A DNA stretch of 64,000 nt from Flavobacterium sp. MFBS3-15 (GCF_026107645.2 NZ_JAPCHV010000016.1:1-64000), one strand, 5' to 3'. Positions 41,183-49,838 are shown, counted from the first letter of the stretch. The notes: generated from the sequence alone by a model not told the origin. Numbers and translations are program-made.

Positions 41183-41695
41183 TTACTCAAAATTATCCCA
41201 TATCCTTTCAAATTCCTTACGGTTTTCCCAATACTGGCGGAAAGACTCGTCTTTTACTGCTGCAATTCGCGCTGTAAAATTGGGTGCCATTCCATTGGCT
41301 GTCACATAGTCTACCACCTGCTTGTATGAATTGAGCATACTTTTGTAAAATGACGAGTATTTGAGTTCCCGCTTTGCAGAATATTTTTGGGCAGTCTCGA
41401 TATTAAAAAGCATCACATCCGCTACGACATATGGATCAACTCCTAAAGTAAGGAAATGCTTAATGTACTTCTGTGCGGTTGACCGGCGCAGCTTGGGACG
41501 CTTGCTTTTTGCCGGAAAGTACTCGTTTGCGATTTTTAGCTTTGCTTCCTGTTCCAGCTTGTCCTCTTTAGGGTTAAATACAAAGTCATAATACTGCTTT
41601 ACATCGGCAAATTTATCATACAGGGCCAACAGCTGCTCCTGCATTTCTTCCTTTGGCAGTGAGGCAAGGTATTTTTTTAAGTCGCGTTTACTCAT
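41183..41695 (-). CDS. DUF6155 family protein
   Basis: 170 residues. Whole-length fit to DUF6155: MSKRDLKKYLASLPKEEM at the start, VKQYYDFVFNPKEDKLE (about 32-48) and KSKRPKLRRSTAQKYIKHF (about 63-81). Soluble, very basic and helical. No biochemical function is known for the family. It is on the minus strand with a TAAATTTG box only seven bases before the ATG (41703-41710), so the leader is very short. It is divergent from the gene starting at 41819. Confidence 0.75.
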   Translation of the reverse strand: MSKRDLKKYLASLPKEEMQEQLLALYDKFADVKQYYDFVFNPKEDKLEQEAKLKIANEYFPAKSKRPKLRRSTAQKYIKHFLTLGVDPYVVADVMLFNIETAQKYSAKRELKYSSFYKSMLNSYKQVVDYVTANGMAPNFTARIAAVKDESFRQYWENRKEFERIWDNFE

Positions 41696-41702
41696 AGTTT
41701 TT

Positions 41703-41710
41703 CAAATTTA
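41703..41710 (-). promoter_or_regulatory. -7 box before the DUF6155 gene
   Basis: Minus strand TAAATTTG, perfect match, seven bases before the ATG at 41695. Confidence 0.5.
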
Positions 41711-41772
41711 CAGGTAAATTTTGCCTGACGCAATAAAATCGAAAAAAGATGCAGAAAAAACATATAAAATAG

Positions 41773-41780
41773 TATTTTTG
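41773..41780 (+). promoter_or_regulatory. -7 box before the gene at 41819
   Basis: TATTTTTG fits TAnnTTTG, 38 bp before the GTG start codon. It is arranged back to back with the minus-strand box at 41703. Confidence 0.5.
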
Positions 41781-41818
41781 CAGTCCTGAAATAAAGTCGA
41801 AAACTAAACAACTGAATT

Positions 41819-42190
41819 GTGGAAAACCCAAGTGCACAAAAACTGATCAATAAGATACAGCTTGACCTGTTCAAGAAAGGCTTTGATGCGGAGACCCTTG
41901 TCGCCGACCTTAAAAAATTGCGCGAATTTTCGATGGAAGAGCAAAACCCTGTGCTTACAAAGGCACTTCGCCTTACTTACGAGCACATTGAGGAAAACGG
42001 TGCCTTCCTAATTGCGATACCTGATGACGAGCCAGTTGATGAAGAAACCGAACTGGTTACCGGCAATAACGATGCAACCGACAATAATATTGAAAGCCTT
42101 GAATACCTGCTTTCACTGTTTAGCGACCTAACCAAGAAAAATAATATTCTTGACCTTAAGGAATACAACAAAGCTTTTCTTGCTTTTTAA
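41819..42190 (+). CDS. conserved hypothetical protein
   Basis: 123 residues from a GTG codon (no ATG in the right place). The N-terminal part (KLINKIQLDLFKKGFDAETL) is helical; the middle is acidic (PDDEPVDEETELVTGNND); the C-terminal part (NNILDLKEYNKAFLAF) is helical. No family motif is recognised. A terminator follows and a promoter box lies upstream, so it is a single-gene unit. Function unknown. Confidence 0.65.
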   Translation: MENPSAQKLINKIQLDLFKKGFDAETLVADLKKLREFSMEEQNPVLTKALRLTYEHIEENGAFLIAIPDDEPVDEETELVTGNNDATDNNIESLEYLLSLFSDLTKKNNILDLKEYNKAFLAF

Positions 42191-42220
42191 CGAATTCAAA
42201 TTTACTGTTATATAATTAGA

Positions 42221-42250
42221 AAAGCTGTTTGGAAACGAACAGCTTTTTTT
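42221..42250 (+). terminator. intrinsic terminator
   Basis: AAAGCTGTT (42221-42229) pairs with AACAGCTTT (42238-42246), then a run of T. Confidence 0.85.
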
Positions 42251-42326
42251 AGTCAAGATCCTTTTGAACTTATCATAAAATTTGGGTTACCAGTGCAATT
42301 CTTCTTAAAAAGTCGACTCCTATCGC

Positions 42327-42334
42327 TACATTTG
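42327..42334 (+). promoter_or_regulatory. -7 box before the DUF3817 gene
   Basis: TACATTTG is a perfect TAnnTTTG match, 17 bp before the ATG at 42352. It likely drives the DUF3817 and MscS genes together. Confidence 0.6.
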
Positions 42335-42351
42335 CAAAAAAAATCCATTTC

Positions 42352-42639
42352 ATGATACGCATATTTAAGATCATTGCCACCCTTGAAGGTATTTCAGCGC
42401 TTATTTTGTTCTTTGTCGCAATGCCATTGAAATATATATGGCATAATCCCGAATACATCCGCCCTACCGGGATGGCACATGGTGTACTTTTTACTGTCTA
42501 TATCGCATTTGCTACTATCCTTAAATATGAAATGAACTGGACCTGGAAAAAATATATCATAATTTGCCTGGCCTCAATCCCGCCTTTTGGCACATTTGTT
42601 ATGGAACGTAAGTATTTTAGTTCAACAGCAAATTCTTAA
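42352..42639 (+). CDS. DUF3817 membrane protein
   Basis: 95 residues with three hydrophobic segments and the family pattern EGISALILFFVAMPLKY, then GMAHGVLFTVYIAF, characteristic of DUF3817 integral membrane proteins (YdzA-like). It ends directly against the first codon of the MscS gene, so the two are almost certainly co-translated. Function of the family is unknown; a membrane role next to an osmotic channel is suggestive only. Confidence 0.8.
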   Translation: MIRIFKIIATLEGISALILFFVAMPLKYIWHNPEYIRPTGMAHGVLFTVYIAFATILKYEMNWTWKKYIIICLASIPPFGTFVMERKYFSSTANS

Positions 42640-43884
42640 ATGGATTTCTTTAATTGGGCATATAAAGCACTAAGGGGAATCGAACTTGGCCATACCACGG
42701 CTTTGTACGGAAATCTTGCTGTCAACCTCGTCGTGATTGGAATTATAGCCTATGTGATGGATAGAATAGGTAAAAGGCTGTTAGAGTTTACCTTATCTAT
42801 CGTCGCAAAAAAAACAAAGACCATTTTTGACGACTTCCTGGTCGAAAACAAGACTGCGTCCTATGTAGCCCATCTTTTTCCATTATATTTCATTTACAGT
42901 GTCCTCCCAAAAGTGCTAAAAGCTTTCATTTACTGGGAGAACATGATATTTAAAGGCATGAGTATTGCCATAATATTCCTGAGCCTTTGGATCATCAGGA
43001 GTGTTTTCAATTCACTTAAAGATTACCTCAAACTACAGCCTGAATATAATGACAAACCGATAGACAGCTATATACAGGTAATCATGATTGTACTGTGGAT
43101 ATTTGCCATTACTGCCATGGTGCTTATCCTGTTCAACACCACCGTTGGCGCCCTGCTGGGAACATTTGGGGCGATATCTGCGATCATAATCCTTGTTTTT
43201 AAGGATACCATACTGGGTTTCGTAGCCAGCATACAGGTTACTGTGAATGACATAGTGCGCATCGGCGACTGGATAACCATCGACAAATTTGGAGCAGATG
43301 GCACTGTAATTGAAATTAACCTTGCTACGGTTAAAGTGCAAAACTTTGACCATACTACAACTACAATCCCCACCTACAGCCTCATATCTGATTCATTCCG
43401 GAACTGGCGCGGCATGATGGATTCGGGCGGGCGGCGCATCAAGAGGCATATCCTGATCAGGGCCAATAGCGTGCGGTTCATTCACGAAAATGAAATTGAA
43501 GACCTTACCAAAATCCAGCTCATTGCCGATTACCTAAAAACCAGGCAGGCAGACATTAATAAATGGAATAGCCAGCACGGCATTGATAAGTCATTATCCA
43601 TCAACGGACGCAATCTTACTAATCTTGGGGTATTTCGTAAATACATCAACAGCTATATAGAAACACATCCCGGCGCCAATAAAGAACTTACTATAATGTG
43701 CCGACACCTGCAGCCTACAGAAAAGGGAATACCCATTGAGATATACCTTTTTACATCTGACAAGCGCTGGCTGAATTACGAATATATCATGGCCGACATC
43801 TTCGATCATATCATCGCATCAGTAGCTTACTTCGGCCTTGAAATTTTTGAATTGCCGTCAGGAAAGGGATATATTGAGGAATAG
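42640..43884 (+). CDS. MscS-family mechanosensitive channel (YbdG-like)
   Basis: 414 residues with about five membrane segments in the first 200 and the cytoplasmic MscS domain after them. Diagnostic are GTFGAISAIIILVFKDTILGFV (the pore-lining helix, near 168-189), IGDWITI (207-213), NFDHTTTTIPTYSLISDSFR (about 231-250) and WRGMMDSGGRRIKR, which match the YbdG-type long MscS proteins. They release solutes under osmotic downshock. It starts directly after the DUF3817 stop codon and ends six bases from the converging DinB gene. Confidence 0.92.
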   Translation: MDFFNWAYKALRGIELGHTTALYGNLAVNLVVIGIIAYVMDRIGKRLLEFTLSIVAKKTKTIFDDFLVENKTASYVAHLFPLYFIYSVLPKVLKAFIYWENMIFKGMSIAIIFLSLWIIRSVFNSLKDYLKLQPEYNDKPIDSYIQVIMIVLWIFAITAMVLILFNTTVGALLGTFGAISAIIILVFKDTILGFVASIQVTVNDIVRIGDWITIDKFGADGTVIEINLATVKVQNFDHTTTTIPTYSLISDSFRNWRGMMDSGGRRIKRHILIRANSVRFIHENEIEDLTKIQLIADYLKTRQADINKWNSQHGIDKSLSINGRNLTNLGVFRKYINSYIETHPGANKELTIMCRHLQPTEKGIPIEIYLFTSDKRWLNYEYIMADIFDHIIASVAYFGLEIFELPSGKGYIEE

Positions 43885-43890
43885 CCTATT

Positions 43891-44409
43891 TTAAAGATAC
43901 CTTTCTTTAAAAATTTTGATATGGTGGTTTTGGTGGCCAATTAGCATGAAGCCTAAAGCCCGAACTGAAACCGTATAACCCGATGCTATTCCCTTTCGCA
44001 GCATTGCTTCATTACTGAATGATTTGAACATCATGATATTGGCATGGCGCAGGGCACTCATTTCTGTAAGCAGGTCGTTGATGCTCCTCCTTTCACCATC
44101 TGCATTGGCCGCAAAATCATTTTCATCAAATCCGGGCAGCATTGTAGAGTCATTTCGCGAAAAACGCAGTGCCCGATAAGCAAATACCCTCTCGGAATCA
44201 ATAATGTGTTGCAGGATGTCCTTGATTGTCCATTTGCCCTCGGCATAGCGATAATCATATTTATCCATAGGAATCTCGCGTACAAAATGGACGAGGTTAT
44301 GAACGCTTATCTCAAGTTCTTCAACAAGTGAATACTCAGGGTCTACCAGTTTAATGTAGGCTTCCTGATAGGGTGCATATTCGTCAGCTGCAATATCTGT
44401 TATCTTCAT
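43891..44409 (-). CDS. DinB-family protein
   Basis: 172 residues forming the DinB four-helix bundle: EGKWTIKDILQHIIDSERVF with the first metal-ligand histidine, and GHQNHHIKIFKERYL at the C terminus with the other ligands. Members are metal-dependent enzymes using thiols, such as bacillithiol transferases; the actual activity here is unknown. It converges with the MscS gene six bases away and is transcribed separately from ppc, with a perfect inverted repeat and a TAGCTTTG box upstream. Confidence 0.85.
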   Translation of the reverse strand: MKITDIAADEYAPYQEAYIKLVDPEYSLVEELEISVHNLVHFVREIPMDKYDYRYAEGKWTIKDILQHIIDSERVFAYRALRFSRNDSTMLPGFDENDFAANADGERRSINDLLTEMSALRHANIMMFKSFSNEAMLRKGIASGYTVSVRALGFMLIGHQNHHIKIFKERYL

Positions 44410-44434
44410 TTTTTTATAATCCGCGTTTAATAAG

Positions 44435-44442
44435 CAAAGCTA
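44435..44442 (-). promoter_or_regulatory. -7 box before the DinB gene
   Basis: Minus strand TAGCTTTG, perfect match, 26 bp from the ATG at 44409. It overlaps one arm of the 14-bp inverted repeat. Confidence 0.5.
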
Positions 44443-44488
44443 CAAAAATGCCAATTATGCACAGATAAATTAGACATTTTTGTAGCTT
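44437..44488. repeat. 14-bp perfect inverted repeat between ppc and dinB-like gene
   Basis: AAGCTACAAAAATG (44437-44450) and CATTTTTGTAGCTT (44475-44488) are exact inverse complements separated by 24 bp. The right arm begins 15 bp after the ppc stop codon in the direction of transcription, so it may serve as a ppc terminator hairpin. The left arm overlaps the -7 box of the downstream gene, so an operator role is equally possible. Confidence 0.6.
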
Positions 44489-44502
44489 CAATCTTATAAT
44501 TA

Positions 44503-47076
44503 CTATGCAGAGTTCCTGCTTGCGTTAATGTTACCAAACAGGGATCGTGTCACTATTTTCTCGTAAGTCTCAAGCAGGGCATCATCAGCATTGCCACTTT
44601 TTATCTGCCTTATCTTTGTAAGTGCATATTGCTGTATGGTAAGCAAAGGAACAACAATTTGCTCACGCATCTTAATTGAAGCCTTGCCGTCAGGATAGTT
44701 CTCCATGAGTTCCGAATAACCTGATATTTTCAGGAGTACACGTTTGGTTTCATTAAATTCGTCATAGATAATCTGCCAGAATTCACCAAATTCCGGGTCA
44801 TCCTTCATATAGGCTGTAAGAGGGAAGAACGATTTGCTTAGCGACATCATTGTGTTTTCAAGCAGTGTCCTGAAAAAAAGCGACTTATCATACAGTGCCT
44901 GTACCTTTTCCCATTGCCCGTTCTTTTCATACTCAGCAAGTGCGTAGCCAACCCCAAAGAAACCGGGTACATTTTGCTTGAGTTGGCTCCATGACCCTAC
45001 AAAAGGTATTGCTCTCAGGTCAGCAAAATCAAGCTCTTTAGATTTACTCCTTTTCGACGGCCTGCTCCCAATATTGGTTTTAGCATAATAGTTCAGCGTA
45101 CTCATCTGGTCAAGATAAGGCAGGAACTTAGGATGTTGCTTGAAGGCTGTATACTTTTCATACCCCAGGCGTGCCAAATCGTCAATCGTTTCCTTTTGCT
45201 CCTCTGTAAATTGCTTTTTATCCTTCTCAAATACTCCATTGGTAATCCCGGCACTCAACAAGTTTTCAAGGTTAAAGCGGCAGGTATCCAGCGTTCCGAA
45301 ATTAGAACTGATGGTTTGTCCCTGAATGGTAATCTGAATTTCGTTATTTTCAATGGATGCACCCTGGGAAGCATAATATTTATGGGTTTTGCCCCCTCCC
45401 CTTGCCGGTGGCCCGCCGCGGCCATCAAAGAATACTACCTTAATATCATATTCACGGGCCATAAGTGTAAGATTTTCTTTTGCTCTATAAATGCTCCAAT
45501 TTGCCATGAGGTAGCCACCATCCTTAGTACCGTCTGAAAAGCCGAGCATTATTGTCTGCTTGTTTCCCCTGCGCTTCAGGTGTGCAGCATAATCCTTATT
45601 GGTATAAAGCAGCTTCATGATCCCATGGGCATCTTTAAGGTCGTCTACAGTTTCAAAAAGCGGCACTATATCTACAGTGGGTTCATTCCAACCTAACATT
45701 CGGAACATAGCCAACAGTTCCATTACGTTTAAAGCGCTCTCATTGTTGCTTATCACATACCGATTAGAACCCTCCTCGCCATTATTCTCCTGTATTTTTT
45801 TTATGGTAAGGATCGACTCCAGGGTACTGCGGGCATCATCAGCAAAAAATTCGGGCTTAATTTGGGATTCCAATCCTGAAAGCACTTCAATTTTCGATGC
45901 CTCATCCATTTCACTATAGCCTTTAAGGCCACTTTCCTCTTTAGCAAGGTACCTAATAACCTCTTCAAATACATTATCGTGTATCTTACTATTCTGGCGG
46001 ATATCCAGAGAGGCAAAATGGAATCCGAACAGGTTAACCTTATTGATAAGGCCATCTATGTCATCCGAATATAGTGATTGATGTTCCTTAACCACAAGAT
46101 CCCTTATTTTTACCAATGCTTTTTTGAGTTCTTCCAGTGTAATGTAAATTTCCCCTTTGGAATAAAATACCGACCTATACAATTTTTGCTCTACATCGGC
46201 AATAAGTTCTTCCACACCGCTAAAGGTAAGCCTTCGTTTAAGCCTTCTAATATCATTATAATAGCATTTCATTGCCGAGCATCGAAGCCTGTCAGCAACT
46301 TTCAATGTTATTTCTGTGGTTACAAACGGGTTCCCGTCCCTGTCCCCACCCGGCCAAAAGCCGAATGACAATACAGGATGCTTTAAAGCCCCTTCCTGAT
46401 AAATACTATCCTGCACAAATGAAGAAATATCTCCTGCAGCGTGGTAAAAAACATTCTCGAGAAACCATATCAGGCTCACGGCTTCATCATAAGGGGTAGG
46501 TTTTTCTTTTTTAATGAATGGGGTTTTCCCCAGTTGAGATAACAACAGCTTTATCTCGGCAAGGCTGTTGCGTTTTATTGCAGAGGTGAGGTCGGTAATA
46601 ATGCCCAGTACAGATCCGGGGTAAAACTGTGTGGGATGTGCAGTAAGGACTGTGCGTACCTGAAAATCTTCCAGAAATTCCCTTAATTCATCCATTTGAC
46701 CACGATTTTCAGCCTTTTCCCTGCTATCACGTATAGAACCGCTGCCTTCCACATTATTGAGGCTATTAAAGGCCGCATCTTCAATGGCATCAAACAATAC
46801 CACCTGCCTTTCTACATATTGTATGAAACGGAACATAAGCCCTACCTTTTCTTCGGTCGTGGCGTCCTGTAAATATTTTGCAACAAATTCGTCAAAAATT
46901 TGCTCGGGATTTTTGTTATTCCTGTAACCTTCTTCACACACTTCCGAAAATAACGGGAGCATTGCCCCTGTGTTATCTATGGACTGAAACGGAAGTGTGA
47001 GGAATATACTGTTGAAAAGCTGATATTTGAGCTGTACTTCTTCATTAAAACGTTCTATTCGGGTAGCAGGATACAT
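44503..47076 (-). CDS. ppc: phosphoenolpyruvate carboxylase
   Basis: 857 residues, making oxaloacetate from PEP and bicarbonate for the TCA cycle. Catalytic histidine 147 is in VLTAHPTQFYPGS, and the second glycine-rich loop GRGGPPARGGGKTHKYYAS lies further on. The Bacteroidetes form differs from E. coli at LTAHPTE (here HPTQ) and in GGG-KTH (E. coli GGG-PAH), as in other members of the phylum as I recall. Length is slightly below 883. The C terminus differs from the QNTG ending of many PEPCs (here NINASRNSA). It is separately transcribed from the upstream Lrp gene. Confidence 0.93.
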   Translation of the reverse strand: MYPATRIERFNEEVQLKYQLFNSIFLTLPFQSIDNTGAMLPLFSEVCEEGYRNNKNPEQIFDEFVAKYLQDATTEEKVGLMFRFIQYVERQVVLFDAIEDAAFNSLNNVEGSGSIRDSREKAENRGQMDELREFLEDFQVRTVLTAHPTQFYPGSVLGIITDLTSAIKRNSLAEIKLLLSQLGKTPFIKKEKPTPYDEAVSLIWFLENVFYHAAGDISSFVQDSIYQEGALKHPVLSFGFWPGGDRDGNPFVTTEITLKVADRLRCSAMKCYYNDIRRLKRRLTFSGVEELIADVEQKLYRSVFYSKGEIYITLEELKKALVKIRDLVVKEHQSLYSDDIDGLINKVNLFGFHFASLDIRQNSKIHDNVFEEVIRYLAKEESGLKGYSEMDEASKIEVLSGLESQIKPEFFADDARSTLESILTIKKIQENNGEEGSNRYVISNNESALNVMELLAMFRMLGWNEPTVDIVPLFETVDDLKDAHGIMKLLYTNKDYAAHLKRRGNKQTIMLGFSDGTKDGGYLMANWSIYRAKENLTLMAREYDIKVVFFDGRGGPPARGGGKTHKYYASQGASIENNEIQITIQGQTISSNFGTLDTCRFNLENLLSAGITNGVFEKDKKQFTEEQKETIDDLARLGYEKYTAFKQHPKFLPYLDQMSTLNYYAKTNIGSRPSKRSKSKELDFADLRAIPFVGSWSQLKQNVPGFFGVGYALAEYEKNGQWEKVQALYDKSLFFRTLLENTMMSLSKSFFPLTAYMKDDPEFGEFWQIIYDEFNETKRVLLKISGYSELMENYPDGKASIKMREQIVVPLLTIQQYALTKIRQIKSGNADDALLETYEKIVTRSLFGNINASRNSA

Positions 47077-47106
47077 ACTTATATTTTTTTGTTGAATTTA
47101 ATAAAA

Positions 47107-47135
47107 AACCCCCAATGCTGTGAAACATGGGGGTT
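47107..47135 (-). terminator. terminator of the Lrp/AsnC gene
   Basis: AACCCCC (47107-47113) pairs with GGGGGTT (47129-47135), the helix continuing with ATG/CAT over a bulge. On the minus strand the T-rich complement of 47090-47106 follows. It isolates ppc from the regulator gene upstream. Confidence 0.75.
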
Positions 47136-47155
47136 ATAAACTTTTCATAAAAATC

Positions 47156-47635
47156 TTACAGATCTTTAAATATGGTGTGCATAAGACGTTTTTTGTCATT
47201 TATGCTCTCCTCAAGCGAAATCATTGTTTCAGTCCTGTATACGCCTTCGATATCGTCTATCATAAAGATAACCTCTTTGGCATGCTTGGTATCTTTAGCA
47301 CGTATCTTACAGAAAATATTGAATTTACCTGTCGTAACATGAGCCACTGTAACAAAAGGTATTTCGTTGATCCTTTCGAGAACGAATTTTGTCTGAGATG
47401 TATTATGGAGGAATACTCCCACATAGGCTATGAATGAATAACCGAGTTTTTCGTAGTCCAACGTAAGTGAAGAACCCATTATAATACCGGCATCCTCCAT
47501 CTTTTTAACCCTCACGTGTACCGTACCAGCAGAAATAAGCAATTTCTTTGCTATGTCAGTAAACGGCACCCTGGTGTTGTCAATCAGCATATCCAAAATC
47601 TGGTGATCAACTTCATCTAAACGAAACTTGCTCAT
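47156..47635 (-). CDS. Lrp/AsnC-family transcriptional regulator
   Basis: 159 residues from ATG 47635 (an upstream in-frame ATG would add 23 unrelated residues). N-terminal helix-turn-helix: FRLDEVDHQILDMLIDNTRVP, FTDIAKKLLISAGTVHVRVKK. The C-terminal RAM ligand-binding domain includes GYSFIAYVGVFLHN and FCKIRAKDTKHAKEVIF. Regulators of this family sense amino acids or other small ligands; the ligand is unknown. It lies just upstream of ppc on the same strand but ends with its own terminator. It is transcribed in the same direction as the M14 peptidase ahead of it. Confidence 0.9.
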   Translation of the reverse strand: MSKFRLDEVDHQILDMLIDNTRVPFTDIAKKLLISAGTVHVRVKKMEDAGIIMGSSLTLDYEKLGYSFIAYVGVFLHNTSQTKFVLERINEIPFVTVAHVTTGKFNIFCKIRAKDTKHAKEVIFMIDDIEGVYRTETMISLEESINDKKRLMHTIFKDL

Positions 47636-47706
47636 AAATGTATTTTTTTTAAGTTGGTTAATGTTTGCAGGGCTAATCTCAACCCTATAATTACTATTTT
47701 TCACAT

Positions 47707-48879
47707 TTATATAGAAAAAGCTTTCAAAACCTCCTGTCCGTTAACAAATCTCCTGTCTTTTCCGATAGAAAAATCTGCTTTTTCATCTATTTTTGGTATT
47801 TTGCTTCCATCAGTTCCGAAAAATTCTTCCCGGTTGCAGTCAATTTCTGCGTGACCATAAATACCATCCAGATTACCTATTTCACTAATAATAGCTTGAA
47901 AAATTACAGAATTATCAAATAGCACTTCCCTATATTGTGATGCAAAATTCGTGAATTTTTCTTTATTTTCATAATTTATCTTGACATTTTTGAACAGGAT
48001 ATCATAAAAAACAATCTTATTTTGAGGAATATTAAAATAATCTTTGGTTTTGTTAACAACTATAACGTTTTCGTAAATCGCATGAAATCCTGATAATAAT
48101 GCAAAGAAAATTAATTTTCGGGTAATTTCTCTTTCATAATCACCCTTATAATGACCTGCCTCAAACAGTACTGTTGGCACCCCCAAAGACTGAAACATAT
48201 CTCCAATACAATTTATATTGAACGAATCATCAAAACGCCCTACCTGCCCTGGTATATATTGCTGCAAGGTGTCATTCATAGCTGCAATAAGATTTATTGC
48301 CTTTTGGCGGCAGTCATTTATGTTTCTTTGATCGTTATAAGCAGGTGACAAAAAAGATACTGTGGCCGGTTTAGGCTCATCACCTACCCCAAAAATCGTC
48401 CTTTGATCATGCATATTATAGCAATAATGGGGTTTAAATTCATCAAAGCAATTCCTTAAAATCCTACTTTCGGGCTGGCTAAGGTTCACAGAATCGCGGT
48501 TGAGATCAATTGCATTTGCATTTACCCTTGTATAAGCCTCCGCGCCATCGGGATTAAGAATAGGGATAATATAAAATGTAAAATGCTCTTTTAACTGTTG
48601 CGATAAAACCTCATCGCTTTTAAGAAATGAAATGAAATCAAAGAGGCCCTTAGTAGTTGTTGATTCGTTTCCGTGCATCTGTGACCAGATAAATATTCTT
48701 GTTGTTCCTGATCCGGCAATTATGCTGTAGATAGGCTTTTCCAGTACAGAATATCCCTCAATACGTACCTGAAATTCTTCTTCATATTTTTTAAGCAAAG
48801 GTTCAATATGAATATTAGTAACATATCTTCCATAAAGTAAATCTTCTTTATACGTATCAAATAACAATTGTAAATCCAT
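47707..48879 (-). CDS. M14-family zinc carboxypeptidase
   Basis: 390 residues, no clear signal peptide. The zinc site is visible as HGNE (69-72) with the third ligand in NMHDQR. NPDGAEAYTRVNANAIDLNRD is the substrate-binding region and LFEAGHYKG carries the catalytic glutamate. It is a cytoplasmic carboxypeptidase-like hydrolase, whose substrate (peptide or acyl-amino acid) is unknown. The gene is very AT-rich. It is divergent from an XRE regulator and both promoters overlap TTTAC(N4-5)GTAAA dyads. Confidence 0.85.
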   Translation of the reverse strand: MDLQLLFDTYKEDLLYGRYVTNIHIEPLLKKYEEEFQVRIEGYSVLEKPIYSIIAGSGTTRIFIWSQMHGNESTTTKGLFDFISFLKSDEVLSQQLKEHFTFYIIPILNPDGAEAYTRVNANAIDLNRDSVNLSQPESRILRNCFDEFKPHYCYNMHDQRTIFGVGDEPKPATVSFLSPAYNDQRNINDCRQKAINLIAAMNDTLQQYIPGQVGRFDDSFNINCIGDMFQSLGVPTVLFEAGHYKGDYEREITRKLIFFALLSGFHAIYENVIVVNKTKDYFNIPQNKIVFYDILFKNVKINYENKEKFTNFASQYREVLFDNSVIFQAIISEIGNLDGIYGHAEIDCNREEFFGTDGSKIPKIDEKADFSIGKDRRFVNGQEVLKAFSI

Positions 48880-48897
48880 CAGTCTTTTGTTTGATTA

Positions 48898-48905
48898 CAA
48901 AGGTA
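48898..48905 (-). promoter_or_regulatory. -7 box of the M14 peptidase promoter
   Basis: Minus strand TACCTTTG, with TTG 16 bp upstream inside the palindrome TTTACAATTGTAAA. Nineteen bases separate it from the ATG. Confidence 0.65.
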
Positions 48906-48917
48906 AACATGATTCGT

Positions 48918-48931
48918 TTTACAATTGTAAA
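48918..48931. promoter_or_regulatory. operator-like palindrome 1
   Basis: TTTACAATTGTAAA, a perfect 14-bp palindrome, overlapping the -33 element of the minus-strand peptidase promoter. Confidence 0.6.
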
Positions 48932-48951
48932 TTTCAATTCTTCGGGAATTG

Positions 48952-48981
48952 TTTACATTTGTAACATTTACATCTAGTAAA
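48952..48981. promoter_or_regulatory. operator-like palindromes 2 and 3
   Basis: TTTACATTTGTAA (48952-48964) and TTTACATCTAGTAAA (48967-48981) lie side by side; the first includes a plus-strand TACATTTG box. Confidence 0.55.
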
Positions 48982-49118
48982 TTTCCATATTAATTGTAGA
49001 AGTGTATATTATAGAGATTATGTGTTTTATAATCAGTTTTTTAGATTACTATTTTTAAAGTTTCAATTTATGTGAATCTATTGTTTATAATAAATATGTT
49101 TTTGGTGTTTTTAAAATG

Positions 49119-49132
49119 TTTACATTTGTAAA
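49119..49132 (+). promoter_or_regulatory. operator-like palindrome 4 overlapping the XRE promoter
   Basis: TTTACATTTGTAAA contains the -7 box TACATTTG (49121-49128), 31 bp before the XRE ATG. Binding here would block transcription of the regulator itself. Confidence 0.6.
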
Positions 49133-49159
49133 TTACTACCAATTATAATATAATTCACA

Positions 49160-49618
49160 ATGGTAAACCCAGATGATTTTATCAAACGCCTTGAAGCCAT
49201 ACTTGAATATTACTCTCTTACAGCTTCTTTATTTGCCGACAAATTGGGTGTGCAACGTTCGGGCCTCTCCCATTTAATGTCGGGGAGAAATAAGCCAAGC
49301 CTGGATTTTGTAATGAAAATCGTTGAGAATTTTCCGGAGGTTGACTTATACTGGTTATTGAATGGAGTTGGTGCATTTCCAAAAAATAACGGAAACAATA
49401 TGAGGCCTGACGTAATTGATGAACCTCACCCCTTTCCTGCCCATGAGTATAAGGAAAAAATTATTGGTGATTTGTTTTCGCAAACAGAGGAAGCTACCCA
49501 AGCTACTACACCAAAGTTTGGAGTCAGTAGTTCAGGAAAACAAATTGAGAGGATCGTTGTATTTTATACGGATGGGACATTTAAAGATTATTTACCTTCC
49601 CATAATTCCATCCGATAG
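49160..49618 (+). CDS. XRE-family helix-turn-helix regulator
   Basis: 152 residues. Helix-turn-helix at about residues 5-65: KRLEAILEYYSLTASLFADK, LGVQRSGLSHLMSGRNKPSLD, VDLYWLLNGVGAFP. The C-terminal part is a linker with no enzyme domain, so it is a DNA-binding protein only, possibly phage-repressor-like. It is divergent from an M14 carboxypeptidase with four shared palindromes between them; autoregulation and control of the peptidase are likely. Confidence 0.85.
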   Translation: MVNPDDFIKRLEAILEYYSLTASLFADKLGVQRSGLSHLMSGRNKPSLDFVMKIVENFPEVDLYWLLNGVGAFPKNNGNNMRPDVIDEPHPFPAHEYKEKIIGDLFSQTEEATQATTPKFGVSSSGKQIERIVVFYTDGTFKDYLPSHNSIR

Positions 49619-49647
49619 ATTTTAATGTATAGCCGTACAATAAAAAA

Positions 49648-49677
49648 CCCCGGCTGCTTTATAAAAAGCAGGCCGGG
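49648..49677. terminator. bidirectional terminator hairpin
   Basis: CCCCGGC-TGCTTT pairs with AAAGCA-GGCCGGGG around a short loop with one bulged G. On the minus strand a TTTTTTA run follows, for the acyltransferase side; on the plus strand it closes the XRE gene. Confidence 0.65.
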
Positions 49678-49838
49678 GCCATTAACCAATAAAACAAACA
49701 CAAATTTTCTTTACAAATAACCCCTTCTAATGGGTAGTACTTAAGTTGATCTTATTGACTAATTTGTACCTTCAAATCTGCATTGTAAAGATACGACCGT
49801 ATTTTTTAAAATTTACCTAATAAAGCGTTAAACTGTTC

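Larger units (their letters stand above)
48880..49159. promoter_or_regulatory. divergent M14 peptidase / XRE control region with operator array
   Basis: About 280 bp, strongly AT-rich. Four dyads of the form TTTAC-N4/5-GTAA(A) are at 48918-48931, 48952-48964, 48967-48981 and 49119-49132. The first overlaps the -33 TTG of the peptidase promoter; the second and fourth each contain TACATTTG, a -7 box of the plus-strand (XRE) promoter. The pattern is what an autoregulating XRE protein controlling both genes would show. Binding is inferred. Confidence 0.7.

Noticed and set aside
41819..41821. TTG/ATG alternatives for the gene at 41819
   Set aside because: No in-frame ATG lies near the promoter; the GTG gives the reading frame that continues cleanly to the terminator, so I kept it.
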